Assembly (NCBI RefSeq): GCF_024297145.1 | Contig: NZ_JANCTC010000001.1 | Coordinates: forward strand, 434,001 to 498,000 | Length of the DNA: 64,000 bases | Source: Mesorhizobium sp. LMG 17147 | Lineage (GTDB): Bacteria; Pseudomonadota; Alphaproteobacteria; Rhizobiales; Rhizobiaceae | Direction of reading: 5' to 3' | Part shown: positions 1-8,798 of the stretch, in pieces | Numbering within the stretch: the first letter of the stretch is position 1 | Layout: each line of letters begins with the position of its first letter | The notes under the pieces: generated by a model | The model's input: the letters and a program-made list of their open reading frames with translations, nothing else | Database searches by the model: none | Told to the model about the DNA's origin: nothing | Position numbers and translations under genes: made by a program

Positions 1-855
1 GTCTGCGACTGGCCCGACGAATACGCCGACGATTACCAGTCGCGCTTCATCAACGAGCGCGTCCACGCCAACATCCAGAAGGACGGCACCTATTCGGTAG
101 TGCCGCGCATGTGGGGCGGCGTCACCAACGCCGCCGAATTGCGCGCCATCGCCGATGTCGTCGACAAGTTCGACATTCCGATGGTCAAGGTCACCGGCGG
201 CCAGCGCATTGACATGCTCGGCATCCGCAAGGAAGACCTGCCGGCAGTGTGGGCCGATCTCGGTCAGGCCGGGTTCGTCTCCGGCCACGCCTATGCCAAG
301 GGACTGCGCACGGTGAAGACCTGCGTCGGCTCGGACTGGTGCCGCTTCGGCACGCAGGATTCGACCGGCTTGGGCATCCGTATCGAAAAATTCATGTGGG
401 GCTCTTGGACGCCGGCCAAGGTCAAGATGGCGGTGTCGGGCTGTCCCCGAAACTGTGCCGAGGCGACCTGCAAGGATGTCGGCGTGATCTGCGTCGACAG
501 CGGCTATGAGATCCATTTCGCCGGCGCCGCCGGCCTCGACATCAAGGGCACCGAAGTGCTTGGCCTGGTCAAGACCGAGGACGAGGCGCTGGAGCATATC
601 GTGGCACTGACGCAGATGTATCGCGAGCAGGGCCGCTATCTCGAGCGCATCTACAAATGGGCCAAGCGCATTGGCATCGCCGAGATCAAGCGTCAGATCA
701 TGGACGATGGCGAGAAGCGCAAGGCCTATTTCGACCGCTTCGTCTTTTCGCAGAAATTCGCCCAGGTCGACCCGTGGTCGGAACGTGCTTCCGGCAAGGA
801 CAAGCATGAATTCCGGCCGATGGCTTCGGTCGGTTTTGCGCAGGCGGCGGAGTAG
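1..855 (+). CDS. nirB: Nitrite reductase [NAD(P)H] large subunit, C-terminal part (5' truncated by window)
   Basis: The frame is open from the first base, so this is the 3' end of a longer gene. It encodes the sulfite/nitrite-reductase ferredoxin-like and siroheme/4Fe-4S half of NirB, which reduces nitrite to ammonium in the cytoplasm. The siroheme/cluster ligands are visible as CVGSDWC (C-x5-C, about 105 codons in) followed by SGCPRNC (C-x3-C), the standard nitrite/sulfite reductase pattern. The FAD and BFD domains lie upstream of the window. nirD follows 66 bp downstream and nasA after that, giving the usual assimilatory nirB-nirD-nasA order. The identification is firm; only the N-terminal part is missing. 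Confidence 0.96.
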   Translation, partial: VCDWPDEYADDYQSRFINERVHANIQKDGTYSVVPRMWGGVTNAAELRAIADVVDKFDIPMVKVTGGQRIDMLGIRKEDLPAVWADLGQAGFVSGHAYAKGLRTVKTCVGSDWCRFGTQDSTGLGIRIEKFMWGSWTPAKVKMAVSGCPRNCAEATCKDVGVICVDSGYEIHFAGAAGLDIKGTEVLGLVKTEDEALEHIVALTQMYREQGRYLERIYKWAKRIGIAEIKRQIMDDGEKRKAYFDRFVFSQKFAQVDPWSERASGKDKHEFRPMASVGFAQAAE

Positions 856-865
856 GCGCGTGTCC

Positions 866-890
866 CCGAAAAGTGGAATGCGGTTTTCGG
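866..890. repeat. Small palindromic intergenic element between nirB and nirD
   Basis: CCGAAAA (866-872) and TTTTCGG (884-890) form a 7-bp perfect inverted repeat around an 11-nt loop, followed by ACAAGAATACGCGC. The layout resembles the short dispersed palindromes common between genes in Mesorhizobium and relatives; a related element with GCATGA/TCATGC ends lies at 60451-60494. In the mRNA it would form a hairpin between two co-transcribed genes. The family assignment is from memory of the pattern. Confidence 0.55.
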
Positions 891-921
891 ACAAGAATAC
901 GCGCAAAAGAGGAATGGCCAC

Positions 922-1251
922 ATGAATTGGGTATCGATCGGCTCCCTGTCTGACATTCCGCGTCGCGGTGCGCGCTGCGTCGCAACGCCCGAAGGCAAGA
1001 TCGCCGTCTTTCGTACGGCTGACGATCAGGTCTTTGCCATCGATGACCATTGCCCGCACAAAGGTGGGCCGCTCAGCCAGGGCATCGTCCATGGCACGGC
1101 GGTGACCTGTCCCTTGCACAATTGGGTGATCTCGCTGGAGACAGGCAAGGCGCTCGGCGCCGACGAGGGCGCGGTGCGCACCATCGCGGTGCGGATCGAC
1201 GGCGAGCGGCTGTTCATTGCGCTGGAAGCGCTGGCCAGCCGCGCGGCGTGA
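922..1251 (+). CDS. nirD: Nitrite reductase small subunit (Rieske-type)
   Basis: A 109-residue protein of the NirD family, the small partner of NirB in NAD(P)H-dependent assimilatory nitrite reduction. It has the Rieske 2Fe-2S signature: C44-P-H46 in the segment DHCPHKGGPL and C63-P-L-H66 in TCPLHNW. Both Cys-His pairs are kept, so unlike some NirD proteins this one could bind a cluster. The length matches the family. The ATG is preceded by GAGGAA. nasA starts only 3 nt after the stop, which indicates co-transcription and probably coupled translation. Confidence 0.95.
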   Translation: MNWVSIGSLSDIPRRGARCVATPEGKIAVFRTADDQVFAIDDHCPHKGGPLSQGIVHGTAVTCPLHNWVISLETGKALGADEGAVRTIAVRIDGERLFIALEALASRAA

Positions 1252-1254
1252 ACC

Positions 1255-4116
1255 ATGCAGATCGATGAAGCGCGCGAGGTGAGGACCACCTGCCCCTATT
1301 GTGGGGTGGGTTGCGGCGTGCTGGCGAAGGTCGCCGCGGACGGTGAAATAACCGTTCGTGGCGACCCGGACCACCCGGCGAATTTCGGCCGGCTCTGCTC
1401 CAAAGGCTCGGCGCTGGCCGAGACCACCGATCTCGAAGGCAGGCTGCTTCATCCGGAGATTCACGGTCGCCGCACCGGCTGGGACGAAGCGCTCGACCTT
1501 GTCGCTTCGACCTTCTCGCAAACCATTGCCGAACACGGCCCCAACGCGGTCGCCCTCTACGTCTCCGGCCAGTTGCTGACCGAGGACTATTACGTCGCCA
1601 ACAAGCTAATGAAAGGTTTCATCGGCTCGGCCAATATCGACACCAATTCGCGCCTGTGCATGGCATCGTCCGTCGCCGGCCACCGCCGCGCCTTTGGTTC
1701 GGACACCGTTCCGGGAAATTACGATGATCTGGAACTTGCCGACCTGATCGTGCTGGTCGGCTCCAATCTCGCCTGGTGCCATCCGGTGCTCTACCAGCGC
1801 ATCGCCGCGGCCCGGGAAAAGCGGCCCGAGATGACGGTGGTGCTGATCGACCCACGCCGCACCATGACGTCAGACATCGCCGACATGCATCTGGCGATCG
1901 CGCCCGATGGCGACGTCGCTTTGTTCACCGGCCTGCTCGCCTATCTCGGCCAGCACAACGCGTTGGACCGCACCTATATCACGGCGCACACGACTGGCTT
2001 CGGGCAAGCGCTCTTCGCCGCCTCGGCGCTCGACCTGGCCGGCATCGCCGCAGCCACCGGCCTTGGCGAGGATGAACTGGCCCGCTTCTACAGTCTGTTT
2101 GCCGCGACGGCGAAGACGGTGACCGTCTACAGCCAGGGCGTGAACCAGTCGTCTTCGGGCACCGACAAGGTCAACGCCATCATCAACTGCCATCTAGCCA
2201 CCGGCCGCATCGGCAAGCCCGGCGCCGGGCCGTTCTCGGTGACCGGCCAGCCCAACGCCATGGGCGGCCGTGAGGTCGGCGGCATGGCCAACATGCTGGC
2301 CGCCCACATGGAGATCGAAAATCCCGAGCACCGGAACCGCGTGCAGCGCTTCTGGAACGCGCCAGCCGTCGCCGAAAAACCCGGCCTGAAAGCGGTCGAG
2401 ATGTTCGAGGCGGTGGCCGACGGACGCATCAAGGCGCTGTGGATCATGGCGACCAACCCCGTCGATTCGATGCCGGATGCCGATGCCGTCGAAGCGGCGA
2501 TCAAGGCCTGCCCGTTTGTCGTGGTGTCGGACGTGCTGGGCGAGACCGACACGGTCCGCCACGCCCATGTCCGGCTGCCGGCGGCGGCATGGGGCGAGAA
2601 GGACGGCACCGTCACCAATTCGGAACGCCGCATCTCGCGCCAGCGCGCCTTTTTGGCCACGCCCGGCGAGGCAAGACCCGACTGGTGGATCATCGCCGAA
2701 GTGGCCAAGCGGATGGCTTTTGGCGAGGCGTTTTCGCATGTGTCGCCGGCCGACATCTTCGCCGAGCATGCCGCGTTGTCGGGCTTCGAGAATGACGGCG
2801 ACCGCGATTTCGACATCGGCGCGTATGGCGATATCGGTGCCGAGATCTACGAGGAGTTGGCGCCATTCCAATGGCCAGCGCCGAGCCAAGCCACCCCCCT
2901 CTGGCCTGCCGGCCATCTCCCCCGCAAGGGGGGAGATCGGCTATCATCACGGCCTTCGCTAATCTCCAATGCCGCAAGGGGAGAGCCGGCGCCAAAGCTG
3001 CCAATCTCCCCCCTTGCGGGGGAGATGGCCGGCAGGCCAGAGGGGGGTGCTCAGGCTGAAAGTGAAAAAGACTTGGGGGTTCAGGCAAGACGAGCCTCAC
3101 TTACCACCCGCTTCTTCGCCAACGGCAATTTCTACACGCCCGACCGCAAGGCGCGCTTCATTACCATCCGCCCAGCCGCACAAACCCGCACCAGCCCGGA
3201 CTACCCGCTGGTGCTCAACACCGGGCGCGTGCGCGACCATTGGCACACCATGACGCGGACCGGCAGGAGCCCGCGCTTGTCGCAGCACATGGCCGAACCG
3301 TTCGTCGAAATCCACCCGTCCGATGCGCAGCACTTCGGCATCGGCGATGCCGAGATCGTACGCGTCTCGACTGCCCATGGCGAGGTGCTGGTCCGCGCCC
3401 TGGTGACGGTGCGTCAACGCCAAGGCTCTGTATTCGTACCGATGCACTGGACCGATCAGTTCTCCGCCCGCGCGCGCGTCGATGCATTGGTCGCGCCGAC
3501 GACCGATGCGATTTCAGGCCAACCGGCCTCGAAGAATGTTGCTGCCCGCATCGAGCGGTTCGCCGCCACAGCCTTCGGCTTCGCCGTGCTCGCCGAACGG
3601 CCCGCATCGATCGACGCCGACTACTGGAGCCTCGCCCGCAGCCCCGCCGGCTGGCGGCTTGAAATTGCGCTGCAGGACAGCCGCGACTGGACCGGGTTGG
3701 CCGCCGCGCTGTTAGGCATGGAAGGCGAGACGCTCGCCTATCACGACATCGCCGGCGGGCACCATCGCTTCGCCCGTTTCGCAGGCAATCGGCTGGTCGG
3801 CGCGCTCTATCTTGCGCCTACGCCGGTAGCGGTGTCGCGCGGCTGGGCGGTCGAACAACTTGGTGCTGAACATGCCGATCGGCAGGCGCGACTGGCGATT
3901 GTCGCCGGGCGGCCGGGCGGCAACAGCGTCGACCGCGGTGCCATCGTCTGCGCCTGTTTCGGGGTCGGTGCCAACCAGATCGCGGAAGCGGTACGCGGCG
4001 GCTGTACCAGCGTCGCGGCAATCGGAGCCGTCCTTCACGCCGGCACCAATTGCGGCTCTTGCCGCGCCGAGATCAAGACCATTATCGACGGGCGGCGTCT
4101 GCAAGCTGCGGAGTGA
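1255..4116 (+). CDS. nasA: Assimilatory nitrate reductase catalytic subunit with in-frame repeat insertion
   Basis: A molybdopterin oxidoreductase of 953 residues that reduces nitrate to nitrite for assimilation. An N-terminal 4Fe-4S motif is formed by C13, C16, C20 and C48 (TCPYCGVGC and GRLCSKG). The large Mo-bisMGD domain follows, then a molydopterin dinucleotide-binding domain from about residue 640, then a C-terminal BFD-like 2Fe-2S domain with CACF near residue 899 and CGSC near 935. This domain order is typical of the NAD(P)H-linked NasA/NarB type. Between about residues 545 and 600 the protein is low-complexity and is encoded by a 46-bp inverted repeat and its loop (2892-3049) that keeps the frame. 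The enzyme may tolerate this as a surface loop; activity is not provable from sequence. Confidence 0.94.
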   Translation: MQIDEAREVRTTCPYCGVGCGVLAKVAADGEITVRGDPDHPANFGRLCSKGSALAETTDLEGRLLHPEIHGRRTGWDEALDLVASTFSQTIAEHGPNAVALYVSGQLLTEDYYVANKLMKGFIGSANIDTNSRLCMASSVAGHRRAFGSDTVPGNYDDLELADLIVLVGSNLAWCHPVLYQRIAAAREKRPEMTVVLIDPRRTMTSDIADMHLAIAPDGDVALFTGLLAYLGQHNALDRTYITAHTTGFGQALFAASALDLAGIAAATGLGEDELARFYSLFAATAKTVTVYSQGVNQSSSGTDKVNAIINCHLATGRIGKPGAGPFSVTGQPNAMGGREVGGMANMLAAHMEIENPEHRNRVQRFWNAPAVAEKPGLKAVEMFEAVADGRIKALWIMATNPVDSMPDADAVEAAIKACPFVVVSDVLGETDTVRHAHVRLPAAAWGEKDGTVTNSERRISRQRAFLATPGEARPDWWIIAEVAKRMAFGEAFSHVSPADIFAEHAALSGFENDGDRDFDIGAYGDIGAEIYEELAPFQWPAPSQATPLWPAGHLPRKGGDRLSSRPSLISNAARGEPAPKLPISPLAGEMAGRPEGGAQAESEKDLGVQARRASLTTRFFANGNFYTPDRKARFITIRPAAQTRTSPDYPLVLNTGRVRDHWHTMTRTGRSPRLSQHMAEPFVEIHPSDAQHFGIGDAEIVRVSTAHGEVLVRALVTVRQRQGSVFVPMHWTDQFSARARVDALVAPTTDAISGQPASKNVAARIERFAATAFGFAVLAERPASIDADYWSLARSPAGWRLEIALQDSRDWTGLAAALLGMEGETLAYHDIAGGHHRFARFAGNRLVGALYLAPTPVAVSRGWAVEQLGAEHADRQARLAIVAGRPGGNSVDRGAIVCACFGVGANQIAEAVRGGCTSVAAIGAVLHAGTNCGSCRAEIKTIIDGRRLQAAE
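2892..3049. repeat. 46-bp perfect inverted repeat inserted in frame in nasA
   Basis: Left arm 2892-2937 and right arm 3004-3049 are exact reverse complements over 46 bp, flanking a 66-bp centre. The inner part of each arm is itself a hairpin (ATCTCCCCCGCAAGGGGGGAGAT). This is the architecture of the mosaic palindromic repeats found between rhizobial genes. Here it lies inside nasA, and its 158 bp plus neighbouring bases contain no stop in the nasA frame. The duplication edges cannot be fixed without a relative lacking the element. Confidence 0.9.
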
Positions 4117-4226
4117 TGCGCCGAGGAACTCTGCCGCGCCGCTGCATGCCGCATGATGCTTACTAGCAATTTACAAACCATGGGCTACCAACGTTCTGAC
4201 TTCGATTCGCTCGGAAAGGGAGCCTC

Positions 4227-4712
4227 ATGAGCAAAGCTCTGACCTCATTCGCGCTTGCCGCCGTGCTGACGGCCTTGCTGATGGCGCTCAGCCTGACGGT
4301 GGCCAGGCATGGCTATCCCTATGGCGCGATCGGCGCCAAGCGCCTGAGCGACGTTGCCGATGCGGGGACGTTCATTCCGCTCGCGGCGGTCTATTTTTTC
4401 AGCGCACTCCTGATGATGGTTCTGCCGATCAGGCTCGCCGGCATCGTCCTGACACATGCCGCCGATGCGATCTTCTGGACGGTCATCGTATTGTTTGCGG
4501 TCATCGTTGGATGTCTCGCCGCGAGATTTGCTTTCGGTCAGCGCGATGTGCTCCCGGCACTGCTGAACTGGCGGTTCCTGTTTGTCGCAGCCGTCGTCGG
4601 ATGCCATCTCTTCATCAACGAGCTGCGCCGCAACATCCTGCTGCGAAGCCTGTTCTTTGTCGTCTTCGCCGCGGCGACACTGGCCTGCCTGTTTTGGTCC
4701 TTCACCGTCTGA
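4227..4712 (+). CDS. Small multi-pass membrane protein of unknown function
   Basis: A 161-residue, very hydrophobic protein with about five membrane helices: near residues 5-27, 50-70, 78-102, 112-130 and 137-160. I see no enzymatic or transporter signature. A strong ribosome site (GGAAAGGGAG) sits 4 nt before the ATG. It lies downstream of nasA on the same strand with a 110-bp gap, and convergent to the dehydrogenase that ends 27 bp away, so it may be a single-gene unit. Function is unknown. Confidence 0.8.
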   Translation: MSKALTSFALAAVLTALLMALSLTVARHGYPYGAIGAKRLSDVADAGTFIPLAAVYFFSALLMMVLPIRLAGIVLTHAADAIFWTVIVLFAVIVGCLAARFAFGQRDVLPALLNWRFLFVAAVVGCHLFINELRRNILLRSLFFVVFAAATLACLFWSFTV

Positions 4713-4739
4713 GCATGTGCGACCCGTCGGGCAGACGGC

Positions 4740-5771
4740 CTAATTCTTGTCGACCGGCTTCGAACGCATGCGCGAAACGGTCTCACGCTCGGCCCGCTTC
4801 GAACGCATCGGCGGCAGGCCGCGGTCGACCAGGTCCATGTCTTCCAGCACCATGTCGCCCATCCGCTTGAAAGCGATGTCGAGCGCACCGGCCCGGTGGG
4901 CGGAGCGCAGGAACCCCGGCAATGTGCGGACCGGGTGATCCTGGGCAAGCGGCTCCTCAGGAAAAACATCGCTGGCGGCGACGATATGGCCGCTGCGGAC
5001 GGCGTCCATCAGTGCCGGGAAATCGACCACGCCGGCTCGGCTGAGCAGGGTGAAAGCGGCTCCCTTGCGCATCCTGGCAAACGCCTCGGCGCCGAGGAAG
5101 CCCTGGTTTTCACTAGTCACCGAAGCGACCACGAAGACGAAATCGCTGTTCGACAGAACGTCGTCGAGAGAGGCCGGCTCGACGCCGTTTTCGATCAGGA
5201 TCGACGGCGGCAGCCACGGGTCGAAGACTTTTGTCCGCGTGCGAAAGCCCGACAGCAGCCGGTTGAGCGCACGGCCAAGGTCGCCGAAGCCGATGATGCC
5301 GACATCCGCGCCGGAAAGAAGCCGCGCCGTCCGGTTGCCGTCGCCGCCCCAACGCTCCTTGCCCTGTCGAAAGGCGAGGTCGGCGTCGACGATGTCACGG
5401 GCGAGGTTGAGCGCCATGGCAAGGCCGAGTTCGGCCACCGGTTCTGCAAAGACCAGCCCGGTGGTGACGACATGGATGCCGCGCGAAAACAGCGTCTCGT
5501 AGGGCATGTTGTTGATGAGGTTGCTCTCGACATTGAAGATGCAGCGCAGCGCCTTCATTTTTTCCAGCGTCTCCGGCGCGATAGGTGGCTGGCCGACGAT
5601 GTAGCGCGCCTCGCCAAGGATATCGGCCGGCAGCGCCGCCACCGCTTCGGGCGATGTTTCGACGATGTGGTATTTCGATCGAAAGTTCGCCAGCGCAGCC
5701 GGCGTGAAGATCAGGTCGAGCGTGCGCGGTTCGGGTGCGCTGATCACCAGGGGCAAGGCTCTGTCGGACAT
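4740..5771 (-). CDS. D-isomer-specific 2-hydroxyacid dehydrogenase family protein
   Basis: A 343-residue NAD(P)-dependent oxidoreductase of the D-2-hydroxyacid dehydrogenase family (phosphoglycerate, glyoxylate and hydroxypyruvate reductases). The NAD-binding glycine motif is GIIGFGDLGRAL near residue 163. The catalytic triad is recognisable: Arg in LLSRAGVVD, Glu in SDVFPEEPL and His in RSAHRAGALD. The substrate cannot be read from sequence. It is transcribed away from the aldehyde dehydrogenase at 5946 across a 174-bp region, which suggests a shared catabolic role for a sugar acid or hydroxyacid and a shared control region. Confidence 0.88.
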   Translation of the reverse strand: MSDRALPLVISAPEPRTLDLIFTPAALANFRSKYHIVETSPEAVAALPADILGEARYIVGQPPIAPETLEKMKALRCIFNVESNLINNMPYETLFSRGIHVVTTGLVFAEPVAELGLAMALNLARDIVDADLAFRQGKERWGGDGNRTARLLSGADVGIIGFGDLGRALNRLLSGFRTRTKVFDPWLPPSILIENGVEPASLDDVLSNSDFVFVVASVTSENQGFLGAEAFARMRKGAAFTLLSRAGVVDFPALMDAVRSGHIVAASDVFPEEPLAQDHPVRTLPGFLRSAHRAGALDIAFKRMGDMVLEDMDLVDRGLPPMRSKRAERETVSRMRSKPVDKN

Positions 5772-5945
5772 GATACTTCACCTCCCGTGCGATCCGCGTC
5801 GCACCACACTAGAATCGTCTTTTCCCGCCCCCGACACCTATCACATGCCTGTCGAGAAGGAGAAGTTTGCCTTCTTCGGCCTTGCGGTGCGGCGGTCGGT
5901 GGTCCAGATAGACGGCGATCGAAGGACGACAAGGAAGACAGCGAC

Positions 5946-7385
5946 ATGATCCCGTTTCGAAAGAACCTCATCGATGGCGAGTGGGTAGGCGATGCCGGCT
6001 CCCGCAACATCAACCCGTCCAATCTCGACGACGTGGTCGGCGAATATGCATCGGGGGGCGCGGAGCACGCTCGGCAGGCCATCGCGGCGGCCAAAGCGGC
6101 ATTTCCGGCATGGTCTCGATCGGGCCTGCTGGCCCGCCATGCGGTGCTGAGGAAGACGTCGGACGAGATCACCGCGCGGAAAGATGAAATCGGCCGGGCC
6201 TTGGCGCGCGAGGAAGGCAAGACGCTGGTCGAGGGCATCGGCGAGACCGTGCGGGCCGCCCAGATATTCGATTTTTTCGCCGGCGAGACGCTGCGTCTTT
6301 CGGGCGAGCTGGTGCCGAGCGTGCGGCCCGGCGTCGGCGTCGAGATCACCCGCGAAGCGGTCGGCGTCGTCGGCATCATCACGCCGTGGAATTTCCCGAT
6401 CGCCATTCCGGCTTGGAAAATCGCTCCGGCGCTGGCCTACGGCAACACCATCGTCTTCAAGCCGGCGGAACTCGTTCCGGAGAGCGCCTGGACCATTGTC
6501 GACATCCTGCACCGCGCCGGGCTGCCCAAGGGTGTGCTCAATCTGGTCATGGGCAAAGGTTCGGTGGTCGGCCAGGCCATGCTCGACAGTCCTGACCTCA
6601 ACGCGATCACCTTCACCGGATCGGTCGGCACCGGCAAGCGCGTCGCCGCCGCCAGCGTCGAGCACATGCGCAAGTTCCAGCTCGAAATGGGCGGCAAGAA
6701 CCCGCTTGTAGTGCTCGACGATGCCGACCTTGCCGTCGCCGTCGACTGCGCTATCAACGGTGCCTACTTCTCGACCGGCCAGCGCTGCACGGCGTCGTCC
6801 CGGCTGGTGGTGACGGACGGCATCCACGACCGCTTCGTCGAGGCGCTCAAGGACCGCATGGCCAAGCTGGTCGTCGGCGACGCTCTCGATGCCAAGACCC
6901 AGATCGGGCCGGTTGTCGACCAGAGCCAGCTCAAACAGGACGAAGACTATATCGCCATCGGCCGTCAGGAAGGTGCGGACCTTGCCTTCGGTGGCGAGCG
7001 GCTCGATCGTGAAACCCGCGGCTTCTATTTGCAGCCGGCGCTGTTCACCGAAACCACCAACGCCATGCGCATCTCGCGCGAGGAGATTTTCGGACCGGTC
7101 GCCAACGTCATCCGCGTCAAGGATTATGACGAGGCGCTGGCGGTGGCCAACGACACGCCGTTCGGCCTGACCTCCGGTATCTGCACCTCGAGCCTCAAGC
7201 ATGCCACGCACTTCAAGCGCAATTCGGAAGCCGGCATGGTCATGGTCAACCTGCCGACGGCCGGCGTCGACTTCCACGTGCCTTTCGGCGGACGCAAGGG
7301 ATCGAGCTACGGCCCGCGCGAGCAGGGCCGCTATGCCGCAGAGTTCTACACCACGGTGAAGACCGCTTACACGTTTGCCGGCTAA
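5946..7385 (+). CDS. Aldehyde dehydrogenase, 2,5-dioxovalerate (ketoglutarate semialdehyde) type
   Basis: A 479-residue NAD(P)-dependent aldehyde dehydrogenase. The same frame is open far upstream, but similarity to the family begins at the ATG at 5946 (MIPFRKNLIDGEWVG), which gives a normal length. Conserved features are TPWNFP near residue 140, FKPAE near 165, the catalytic Glu in LEMGGKNP near 250 and the catalytic Cys in GQRCTASS near 284. Overall wording of the motifs is closest to alpha-ketoglutarate semialdehyde dehydrogenases, the last step of non-phosphorylating pentose, hydroxyproline or aldarate pathways. The neighbouring hydroxyacid dehydrogenase, DUF1349 protein and SDR fit a carbohydrate-acid pathway. 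Exact substrate is inferred. Confidence 0.88.
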   Translation: MIPFRKNLIDGEWVGDAGSRNINPSNLDDVVGEYASGGAEHARQAIAAAKAAFPAWSRSGLLARHAVLRKTSDEITARKDEIGRALAREEGKTLVEGIGETVRAAQIFDFFAGETLRLSGELVPSVRPGVGVEITREAVGVVGIITPWNFPIAIPAWKIAPALAYGNTIVFKPAELVPESAWTIVDILHRAGLPKGVLNLVMGKGSVVGQAMLDSPDLNAITFTGSVGTGKRVAAASVEHMRKFQLEMGGKNPLVVLDDADLAVAVDCAINGAYFSTGQRCTASSRLVVTDGIHDRFVEALKDRMAKLVVGDALDAKTQIGPVVDQSQLKQDEDYIAIGRQEGADLAFGGERLDRETRGFYLQPALFTETTNAMRISREEIFGPVANVIRVKDYDEALAVANDTPFGLTSGICTSSLKHATHFKRNSEAGMVMVNLPTAGVDFHVPFGGRKGSSYGPREQGRYAAEFYTTVKTAYTFAG

Positions 7386-7423
7386 GAAAAGACGGCAGAC
7401 CAGCCAGGCAGGCGAGCAAATCG

Positions 7424-8005
7424 ATGACATCTGAGAATACGGCCCTGACCTGGCTCAATCCGCCGCCGCACCACGCCTTCGGCAACAATACGGTGCATGT
7501 ACGGACCGGCAAGGCGACCGACTTCTGGCGCGAGACGTTCTACGGCTTCTGGCGCGACAATGGCCATTTCCTCTATCGTGAGGTCGAGGGCGATTTCAGC
7601 GCCGAAGTCACGGTCAAGGGGCACTATGAGGTGCTTTACGATCAGGCCGGGCTTATGGTCCGCCTGAGCGAGACGCACTGGATCAAGGCCGGCATCGAAT
7701 ACACCGACGGGCTGATGTATTTTTCCGTCGTCGTCACCAACGATGCCTCCGACTGGTCGCTGGCCAGCATTCCAGCCGACCCCGACGGGGTCAGGATCCG
7801 CCTGACCCGCCATTCCGAGACGATCCGCGTCCAGTATCTGGACGCGTCCGACAAGCACTGGAAACCGGTGCGGCTTGCCTATTTCCCGCCGTCGAAAATG
7901 GTCGATGTCGGCATGATGTGCTGTTCGCCGCAGCGCGAGGGTTTCGAAGTGACATTCAGCGATTTTTCGATCAGCCCGCCGATCTCGCGGGAGCTTCACG
8001 ACTGA
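7424..8005 (+). CDS. DUF1349 domain-containing protein
   Basis: A 193-residue protein covering a single DUF1349 domain, a beta-sandwich related to concanavalin-like lectin/glucanase folds and to yeast YOL/regulation-of-enolase-type proteins. Characteristic stretches are DFWRETFYGFWRDNGHF near the start and DQAGLMVRLSETHWIKAGIE in the middle. There is no signal peptide, so it is probably cytoplasmic. It starts 38 bp after the aldehyde dehydrogenase and is likely in the same operon. A role in carbohydrate binding is plausible but unproven. Confidence 0.85.
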   Translation: MTSENTALTWLNPPPHHAFGNNTVHVRTGKATDFWRETFYGFWRDNGHFLYREVEGDFSAEVTVKGHYEVLYDQAGLMVRLSETHWIKAGIEYTDGLMYFSVVVTNDASDWSLASIPADPDGVRIRLTRHSETIRVQYLDASDKHWKPVRLAYFPPSKMVDVGMMCCSPQREGFEVTFSDFSISPPISRELHD

Positions 8006-8045
8006 GGCGCCGGGATGCCGTCGGGCGGTTTGCGTCGGGCCGGCC

Positions 8046-8798
8046 TCAGTAGGTCGCCCGGCCGCCGGAGACGTCGAAGACGGCAGCCGTCGTGAACGAG
8101 CATTCCTCGGAGGCGATCCAGCAAATCAGCGCCGCCACCTCCCCGACCTCGCCGAAGCGCGCCATCGGTATTTTGGACAGCATGAAGTCGATGTGCTGCT
8201 GGCTCATCTGCTGGAAGATCGCGGTGCGCACAGCCGCCGGCGTGACGCAGTTCACCGTCACCTTGGTCTTGGCCAATTCCTTGCCGAGCGATTTGGTCAT
8301 GCCGATCACCGCCGCCTTGGAGGTGCTGTAGGCCGAGGCGTTCGGGTTACCTTCCTTGCCGGCAATCGAGGCGATGTTGACGATCCTGCCGTAATTGCGT
8401 TCGAGCATATGCGGGACCAGCGCCTTGTTGCAGAAGAAGACGCCGTTAATATTGATGTCGATGACCCGGCGCCAATCCTCTACGGAATACTCCCAGGTCG
8501 TCATGTTAGGCCCGGTGATGGCAGCACTGGTGACAAGGATATCGACCGCGCCCAGCGCTTCGATCGTCTCTCCGGCGGCGGCTTCGACCGCTATGGGGTC
8601 GGCGACGTCGAGGGTGACGCTGTGCAGGCCTGGAACAATGGCCTTGGCCTGCTCGATCTGGGCGGCATCGCGATCCCAGACCGAAACACGGCCGCCTTCG
8701 TCAGTAATCCTTTGCGCGACGGCCAGGCCGATGCCTGAGGCGCCGCCGGTGATAACAGCGGATCGTCCGGCAAATCGTCCCGCGAAACTCATCGGCAT
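8046..8798 (-). CDS. Short-chain dehydrogenase/reductase (SDR), 3-oxoacyl-ACP-reductase-like
   Basis: A 250-residue classical SDR. The cofactor motif is GGASGIG (residues 17-23), NAG-region equivalents follow (VTSAAITG), and the catalytic Tyr-Lys pair is AYSTSK near residue 155. The frame stays open upstream to 9140 but the extra sequence is not protein-like; the ATG at 8798 has a good GGGAGGAAG site 5 nt upstream. It converges on the DUF1349 gene with a 40-bp gap. The substrate is unknown; neighbours suggest oxidation of a sugar-derived alcohol. Confidence 0.88.
   Translation of the reverse strand: MPMSFAGRFAGRSAVITGGASGIGLAVAQRITDEGGRVSVWDRDAAQIEQAKAIVPGLHSVTLDVADPIAVEAAAGETIEALGAVDILVTSAAITGPNMTTWEYSVEDWRRVIDININGVFFCNKALVPHMLERNYGRIVNIASIAGKEGNPNASAYSTSKAAVIGMTKSLGKELAKTKVTVNCVTPAAVRTAIFQQMSQQHIDFMLSKIPMARFGEVGEVAALICWIASEECSFTTAAVFDVSGGRATY

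Noticed and set aside
2892-3049. The nasA palindrome as a transposon or insertion sequence
   Set aside because: No transposase frame, only 158 bp, and no obvious target duplication; a repeat of the palindromic class is simpler.
4896-5945. N-terminal extension of the aldehyde dehydrogenase frame
   Set aside because: It is antisense to the hydroxyacid dehydrogenase and unrelated to the family; the ATG at 5946 gives the normal N-terminus.
5841-7430. A 529-codon minus-strand frame opposite the aldehyde dehydrogenase
   Set aside because: Exact antisense of a well-conserved enzyme; no recognisable motif.
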